A DNA stretch of 10,333 nucleotides from SIG565 sp045646145 (GTDB taxonomy: Bacteria > Bacillota > Clostridia > Oscillospirales > Acutalibacteraceae): the NCBI GenBank assembly GCA_045646145.1, contig JAZRKE010000021.1, forward strand, positions 1 through 10,333, in the 5' to 3' direction. Both the position numbers and the translations under genes were made by a program. This document shows, piece by piece, positions 6,782 to 10,333 of the stretch (its first letter is position 1; each line of letters starts with the position of its first letter). The notes beneath the pieces are model-generated. The model saw only the letters and a program-made list of their open reading frames with translations. It was not told the DNA's origin and made no database searches.

Positions 6782-8985
6782 TATATAAGCCCCTCTGCCT
6801 GACGGATAAAGCCGTCCTGTTCTTCCTTATTAATATTATTAAATAATACGTTCCAACCCGAAACACGAATTTGTAAATCCTGATATTTTTCGGGGTGCTT
6901 TTGAGCGTCCCTTAAGGTTTCGGCATCGAAAACGTTAATATGCATTGCGTGACCGCCACGGTTTATAAAGGTCATAAGAAGACCGTACATAGCGTCTAAC
7001 CCGTCTTCCCCCTTTACCGCCGACGGTAAAAGACCTAAATCAAGACAAGCATCTCCCGGGAAAGCTGTAGCGTCAATTTTAGTGGTAGAAAGTATAGCTG
7101 CGGTTGCGCCCTCACGGTTCATACCTATTTGCGCCGACATATTCTTGGATAATTCCTCACCAAAGCTCCTGCCATCAGCCGAAGCGGCAGTAACATAGCC
7201 TTGAGTGTATGACATTCTTGCGTTATGGAAGCCACAAGTCCATTTTCCACCACGGAGCTTTGAATTTGGTCTGCCACAGGTATTAACAGCGAGAAAATCC
7301 ACAATATCTTTAGCAAAAGCATCGGGAATATCCTTGTTATTACCAAACTTATTGCGGTCAGCACGGAAAATCTGCTGCCATTTTTCGTTACCCTCAAAAT
7401 TCTTATCAATCATATCTCTAAGCTCTTTTAGTGTTAAACGCTTTTCATCAAAAACATATTTTTTAATATTTGAGAAAGAGTCAGCTAGGTTAGCAACATA
7501 ACCGAACATCATATTCGAGCCATTGCTAATTGAGCCGCCGCCAATAGCATCTCTACCACTCTCAAGACATGATGAGTATGTTGCAGAAAGCATTGAGAGC
7601 GGATTAACTGTGTAAAGATAATCTTCAAAAGAATTAACGGTATCAATTACACGGTCAATTACATTTTTGAGCTGACGCTTGTATTCATTATAAAGCCCTT
7701 CAAATGTGGTATATGACTCAATACTCGGTGAAGCGTTACCCGAAAATTCTCCGCTTACTGCATCCTTGCCTTCGTGCATAGCATATTCAAGAGGCTTTAA
7801 GAGATTTACATAGTTCATACCCGTACCGTATGAGCCCTGAACAGAATATTCATAGCAGCCCTTAACGTTACAAAGACGTGCCTGTTCAGCGGTAGCGCCT
7901 GAACGCATAAGTGCCTTTCTAATAGTCGCATCAGACACAAACACAATACTGTTATTGCCTCTCCTAATCATATCAAGGGCTTTTAAAATAATATCCTTTG
8001 GAGTGCTATCAGCAATCTTAATCTGCACCTTTGGGTTAAAAATGCCCATTTTATCATAAACATCAAGGAACATATAGGATAATTCATTAATCTCGGTAGA
8101 CTCATCCTCTTTACAGCCACCTAAGAACACAGGCTGATTCCAATAGTTATTCATCGATGTAAACTGCATAAAGAAGTATGCTAAGTCGGTACGAAGTTCA
8201 GTTTCGGTTACACCGCTTTCTAAATCACTTTTATATAAAGGATACAATAGTCGGTCAAAATTACAGAGTGAACGCACCTGAAGCGCATCGATATGCTCAC
8301 TAAGCATAAAGTAGATATAATCGAAAAGCAAGGCTTCATAAAAGGTTGTGGGAGCTGCCTTTTGAAGATTAGAAAAAGCTAAAGCCATTCTCTCCTGCCC
8401 TTCAGCTTCGGCACGTGCTGAAAGTCTGCCTAAAAATTCAATAATAGCCTCGTAGGTAATTTTAATGCCGTCAAAAAATGCAGTCTGCTCGTCGGTTAAA
8501 GGCGCTTTTTCCTGAAGGGATATACGAGCCTTTTCGCTCTCGTCTAAAATACCCTTAAAACCGAGAGAGAAAAGTCGGTCCCAATCGGGAACGCTATGGT
8601 CGAAATCGGGCCAACAGGTAGCAATACCCTTTTTTTCCATATCAAAACGCACAGCCTCTACCTCGGGGATAATTTCACCGAAGAGCTCACTGCGCCAAGC
8701 CCAGAACAAAAAGTTGAGCGGTCGGTCAATCATATTAATTGCGGGAAAACGGTCACGGGCATCACAAGAAATTCTTGTATTTTTCAAAACAAATTCCATA
8801 GCCCTTGCTTTACGAACGGGACGTGACTGAGCGGCATAAAATTCATCGTTTACTTTAAGACCGCTTAAAAGCAAATCAGGCGCCATACCCGAAGCTTCAG
8901 AAAACAATTCGTCGCATCTTGCAAATCTTTCCCCATTATATTTTTTAATAATGTAATCATAATCATTTGGTCTGATATATTCCAT
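6781..8985 (-). CDS. Glycyl radical enzyme 2 (dehydratase/lyase type, substrate unknown)
   Basis: A 734-residue glycyl radical enzyme and first gene of the operon. The thiyl Cys377 lies in Lys-Gly-Cys-Tyr-Glu, with the acid/base candidate Glu379, and the radical Gly710 lies in Arg-Val-Ser-Gly-Trp-Asn, 24 residues from the end. Ala-Asp-Gly-Arg at 602-605 matches the conserved Asp-Gly-Arg loop of the family. As in GRE 1 there is no Cys-Cys pair, which argues against pyruvate formate-lyase. Positions 653-734 match GRE 1 closely (shared Pro-Ser-Ala-Val, Asp-Gly-Leu-Asp-Ala, Gln-Lys-x-Pro-Glu-Lys-Tyr and Glu-Gln-Asp-x-Phe-Ile blocks), while the substrate-side N-terminal half differs, so the two are paralogues with probably different substrates. 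The start is supported by a GGAGG ribosome binding site 7 nt upstream. The stop is fused to the next start. Transcription begins in the divergent region shared with the AraC gene. Confidence 0.93.
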   Translation of the reverse strand: MEYIRPNDYDYIIKKYNGERFARCDELFSEASGMAPDLLLSGLKVNDEFYAAQSRPVRKARAMEFVLKNTRISCDARDRFPAINMIDRPLNFLFWAWRSELFGEIIPEVEAVRFDMEKKGIATCWPDFDHSVPDWDRLFSLGFKGILDESEKARISLQEKAPLTDEQTAFFDGIKITYEAIIEFLGRLSARAEAEGQERMALAFSNLQKAAPTTFYEALLFDYIYFMLSEHIDALQVRSLCNFDRLLYPLYKSDLESGVTETELRTDLAYFFMQFTSMNNYWNQPVFLGGCKEDESTEINELSYMFLDVYDKMGIFNPKVQIKIADSTPKDIILKALDMIRRGNNSIVFVSDATIRKALMRSGATAEQARLCNVKGCYEYSVQGSYGTGMNYVNLLKPLEYAMHEGKDAVSGEFSGNASPSIESYTTFEGLYNEYKRQLKNVIDRVIDTVNSFEDYLYTVNPLSMLSATYSSCLESGRDAIGGGSISNGSNMMFGYVANLADSFSNIKKYVFDEKRLTLKELRDMIDKNFEGNEKWQQIFRADRNKFGNNKDIPDAFAKDIVDFLAVNTCGRPNSKLRGGKWTCGFHNARMSYTQGYVTAASADGRSFGEELSKNMSAQIGMNREGATAAILSTTKIDATAFPGDACLDLGLLPSAVKGEDGLDAMYGLLMTFINRGGHAMHINVFDAETLRDAQKHPEKYQDLQIRVSGWNVLFNNINKEEQDGFIRQAEGLI

Positions 8986-8992
8986 ACTATCG

Positions 8993-8997
8993 CCTCC
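8993..8997 (-). promoter_or_regulatory. Ribosome binding site of GRE 2
   Basis: GGAGG on the minus strand, within a longer AGGTGGAGG purine run, lies 7 nt before the ATG at 8985. It fixes that start and suggests strong translation of the first operon gene. Confidence 0.85.
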
Positions 8998-9004
8998 ACC
9001 TTTT

Positions 9005-9032
9005 ATTATATTGAGCGCAATTTAAAAGTAAA
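9005..9032 (-). promoter_or_regulatory. Promoter of the GRE operon
   Basis: On the minus strand a perfect TATAAT -10 box (9010-9005) is preceded, after 16 nt, by TTTACT (9032-9027), a partial -35 match. The weak -35 beside a perfect -10 is typical of activator-dependent promoters. It overlaps the candidate AraC half-sites. Confidence 0.65.
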
Positions 9033-9040
9033 TGACGCAA
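9012..9040. promoter_or_regulatory. Candidate AraC-family operator: two direct CGCAA half-sites 20 bp apart
   Basis: CGCAA occurs at 9016-9020 and again at 9036-9040 in the same orientation. Each copy is preceded by TGA (9012-9014 and 9033-9035). The 20-bp period is about two helical turns, the spacing expected for an AraC-type protein with two helix-turn-helix units per monomer or a dimer. The sites flank the -35 of the GRE operon promoter and lie upstream of the AraC promoter, so binding could act on both. This is inferred from the repeat alone. Confidence 0.45.
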
Positions 9041-9049
9041 AAGAATAAC

Positions 9050-9078
9050 TTGACTAAATCGATACAATATGTTACTAT
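9050..9078 (+). promoter_or_regulatory. Promoter of the AraC-family regulator gene
   Basis: TTGACT (9050-9055), a 17-nt spacer and TACTAT (9073-9078), with an extended TG at 9070-9071, form a near-consensus housekeeping promoter. Its expected start point (about 9084-9086) lies only some 8-10 nt before the ATG, so the leader is very short. Confidence 0.7.
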
Positions 9079-9093
9079 TAATTTGGTGATATT

Positions 9094-9876
9094 ATGTTTA
9101 AAATATGGGATAAAGCAACTATAAATTCAGTAATTCTTGCAATGTACGTGCCAAAGGGTACGGGTGAAGTGTTTCATCACAACCGCCCATCTCACGGATT
9201 CGTAATTAACGATGCTCAGACCGAAAAGATATACACCTTTTCAGACGGTACCGTTTTAAAAACACGTGAAAATGACGTGTTTTATCTACCGAAAGGCTCA
9301 ACCTACCGAATTTCTTCTACAGTTTCTGGAGGTTGTTATGCCATAAATTTCGATACTACCGAACCTATCGATTGCGACCCGTTTATAGTTAATTTCCGAG
9401 ATAATGAGGCTATTTTAAAGTGTTTTAAAAACGCCGAAAAAATGTGGCGCCAAAGACCTAATTATTACCGCTCTGCTATTTTAAAGGATATCTACGAAAT
9501 TATTAATTTAATTGGTAAGGAAATTGAACGTGACTATATAACTAACGAAAAGAGAACACTTATAGGCGAAGCTGTTGAAAAAATCCATAGCAGTTTTACA
9601 GATAATAGTCTGTCTGTTGCAGAGCTTGCTAAAATATCAGGCATTAGCGAAGCTTATTTCAGAAGGTTATTTATAGCTAAATATGGTGTCTCACCAAAAG
9701 AATATATCTCAAGACTGCGAATTAGCTATGCTAAGCGACTGCTTAAAAGCGGAGATTTTTCTGTAAGCGAGGTAGCTTTACTTTGCGGTTATTATGAGCC
9801 ATGTCATTTTTCACGTGAATTCTCAAAAAGAATAGGTATTTCCCCAAGCAAATTTGCAACTAAAACAAATCTGTAG
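9094..9876 (+). CDS. AraC-family transcriptional regulator with cupin sensing domain
   Basis: A 260-residue regulator. Residues about 1-90 look like the cupin (AraC-binding) sensor fold, with a His-His-Asn-Arg-Pro-Ser-His segment at 28-34 and the usual Gly-Asp-like turn followed by Tyr-Leu-Pro-Lys-Gly near 64-68. The C-terminal 100 residues are the double helix-turn-helix: unit 1 at about 173-198 (Ser-Val-Ala-Glu-Leu-Ala to Phe-Arg-Arg-Leu-Phe) and unit 2 at about 222-247 (Ser-Val-Ser-Glu-Val-Ala to Phe-Ser-Arg-Glu-Phe), ending in the usual Ile-Ser-Pro-Ser-Lys-Phe. Such proteins bind a small ligand, often a sugar or glycoside, and activate catabolic genes. It is divergent from the GRE operon across 108 nt and is the likely activator of it (inference). 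The start is preceded by GGTGAT, only 3 nt from the ATG, a weak ribosome binding site. The next in-frame ATG (9142) has no better one. Confidence 0.92.
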   Translation: MFKIWDKATINSVILAMYVPKGTGEVFHHNRPSHGFVINDAQTEKIYTFSDGTVLKTRENDVFYLPKGSTYRISSTVSGGCYAINFDTTEPIDCDPFIVNFRDNEAILKCFKNAEKMWRQRPNYYRSAILKDIYEIINLIGKEIERDYITNEKRTLIGEAVEKIHSSFTDNSLSVAELAKISGISEAYFRRLFIAKYGVSPKEYISRLRISYAKRLLKSGDFSVSEVALLCGYYEPCHFSREFSKRIGISPSKFATKTNL

Positions 9877-10088
9877 CGCTTTATAAATGCGCGGTTAAAG
9901 GTACATATTGTGGAAAAGCCCGACATATATGAAATCCCGCTGATGTAAAGTTTCGAATCCACGTAAATATGCACAGGAAAATCAATCTCGTTTATCTCTT
10001 CGGAAATTATCTTACTTTTGAATTCTCTGAATATCTTTTGGATTTAAATCAACCTTTCGCTTTTTTCTTAAATTCGCAAATATATTAC
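9877..10088. other. Intergenic region with no confident feature
   Basis: Between the AraC gene and the next promoter I see no RNA gene, no repeat array and no convincing terminator. A 10-bp perfect palindrome, GATTTAAATC (10041-10050), lies about 40 bp upstream of the GH3 -35 box and could be an operator. A 4-bp GCGC stem with a 9-nt loop at the AraC stop (9876-9892) has no T run after it. The minus strand has two stretches without stops but no start codon or ribosome binding site that supports a gene. Confidence 0.5.
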
Positions 10089-10117
10089 TTGTAAAATAAT
10101 ATTTTTTGCCGTATAAT
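10089..10117 (+). promoter_or_regulatory. Promoter of the GH3 gene
   Basis: TTGTAA (10089-10094), a spacer of exactly 17 nt, and a perfect TATAAT (10112-10117) form a strong housekeeping promoter. Transcription should start near 10124, giving a leader of about 28 nt before the ATG at 10152. The GH3 gene is thus transcribed on its own and not by read-through from the AraC gene. Confidence 0.75.
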
Positions 10118-10137
10118 ACAGTTATGAATATTATTTT

Positions 10138-10143
10138 AGGAGG
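10138..10143 (+). promoter_or_regulatory. Ribosome binding site of the GH3 gene
   Basis: A perfect AGGAGG lies 8 nt before the ATG at 10152. It selects this start over the second in-frame ATG at 10161, which would lie 17 nt away. Confidence 0.85.
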
Positions 10144-10151
10144 AAACCCTT

Positions 10152-10333
10152 ATGAATCTTATGGCAGAAAAGCATAAAGTAAAATCGAAAAAATGGGCAA
10201 GATACAAGTATAATCTTACCACAAATATCGGTGAAAACGGAAAACGCCTTACAGGCTGCAAGGAGCACATCGAGCTTTCTAGAAAAGTAGCAACCGAAGG
10301 TATGGTACTGCTTGAAAACAACGGCTTCTTACC
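10152..10333 (+). CDS. Glycoside hydrolase family 3 protein (beta-glycosidase), N-terminal part only
   Basis: Sixty codons are visible before the window ends, with no stop. After a basic N-terminus (Lys-His-Lys-Val-Lys-Ser-Lys-Lys) the segment around residues 37-60 (His-Ile-Glu-Leu-Ser-Arg-Lys-Val-Ala, then Glu-Gly-Met-Val-Leu-Leu-Glu-Asn-Asn-Gly) matches the start pattern of clostridial GH3 beta-glucosidases, normally followed by Leu-Pro-Leu. There is no signal peptide, which suggests a cytoplasmic enzyme acting on imported glycosides. Known members release glucose, xylose or related sugars from the non-reducing end. The catalytic Asp lies outside the window, so activity and linkage cannot be judged. 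It has its own strong promoter and ribosome binding site and runs in the same direction as the AraC gene. A link to the GRE operon is possible but not shown. Confidence 0.75.
   Translation, partial: MNLMAEKHKVKSKKWARYKYNLTTNIGENGKRLTGCKEHIELSRKVATEGMVLLENNGFL

Noticed and set aside
6475..7501. Several open frames of 60-98 codons overlapping the SASA and GRE 2 genes on both strands
   Set aside because: They lie wholly inside well-supported genes, have no ribosome binding sites and show no recognisable domain.
3048..8985. Calling the two GREs pyruvate formate-lyase (formate C-acetyltransferase), the usual automatic label
   Set aside because: The active site has a single Cys followed by Tyr-Glu, not the Cys-Cys pair needed for pyruvate formate-lyase, and the activase has the two-cluster insert of dehydratase-type partners.
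3048..8985. 4-Hydroxyphenylacetate decarboxylase-type system
   Set aside because: That enzyme needs a small Fe-S subunit encoded beside it. No small Cys-rich gene is present in the operon.
686..8985. Microcompartment-associated GRE locus
   Set aside because: No shell proteins, no aldehyde or alcohol dehydrogenase and no N-terminal encapsulation extension are visible in the window.
9876..9892. GCGC hairpin as terminator of the AraC gene
   Set aside because: The stem is only 4 bp with a 9-nt loop and no T run follows.
9805..10148. Minus-strand open stretches behind the AraC gene (one from about 10148 to 10012, one from about 10043 to 9805, in different frames)
   Set aside because: Neither has a usable start codon with a ribosome binding site; one runs into the AraC gene antisense and the other covers the GH3 promoter. 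A decayed gene is possible, but I recognise no family.
1..10333. CRISPR array, insertion sequence with terminal repeats, riboswitch or rRNA
   Set aside because: I saw no regularly spaced repeats, no transposase with flanking inverted repeats, no long structured leader and no rRNA sequence.

Overview
The window reads as AT-rich DNA from a strictly anaerobic Firmicute of the class Clostridia, probably a gut or rumen member of the Oscillospiraceae/Lachnospiraceae kind. The basis is the pair of oxygen-sensitive glycyl radical enzymes (GREs) with a radical SAM activase, strong GGAGG-type ribosome binding sites, low-GC codon use, and an Oscillospiraceae-like GH3 start. The exact taxon cannot be fixed from the sequence.

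Layout. (1) Positions 1-652 are the right-hand end of an integrated mobile element: the 3' part of a tyrosine recombinase gene, a hairpin, and then the 3' half of a tRNA-Pro(GGG) gene (anticodon loop to CCA). No 5' half lies upstream, so this looks like the attachment-site remnant left by integration into a tRNA gene. (2) A strong bidirectional terminator sits at 652-690. (3) Positions 686-8985 hold a tightly packed seven-gene operon on the minus strand. In transcription order it encodes GRE 2 (734 aa), a SASA-type carbohydrate esterase, an SMP-30/gluconolactonase-like protein, GRE 1 (724 aa), an SGNH/GDSL esterase, a DMT/EamA permease and a GRE-activating enzyme. Gaps are 11 nt or less and several genes overlap. 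(4) A 108-nt divergent control region (8986-9093) contains promoters in both directions and a candidate pair of direct-repeat operator half-sites. (5) A cupin-type AraC-family regulator is transcribed to the right (9094-9876). (6) A 275-nt intergenic region ends in a near-consensus promoter and ribosome binding site for a GH3 beta-glycosidase gene that runs off the right edge.

How the genes may work together (inference). AraC probably senses a sugar-like ligand and switches on the operon. The two cytoplasmic esterases would strip acyl groups, the SMP-30 protein would open a lactone, and the GREs would carry out radical eliminations (dehydration or a related lyase step) after activation by the single activase. 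The permease would move substrate or product. The neighbouring GH3 could release the sugar or aglycone. Both GREs carry Cys-Tyr-Glu at the thiyl site and Arg-Val-(Cys/Ser)-Gly-Trp at the radical site. They lack the Cys-Cys pair of pyruvate formate-lyase and match no characterised GRE that I can name. The two-GRE, two-esterase, one-lactonase operon is the most likely undescribed system in the window.
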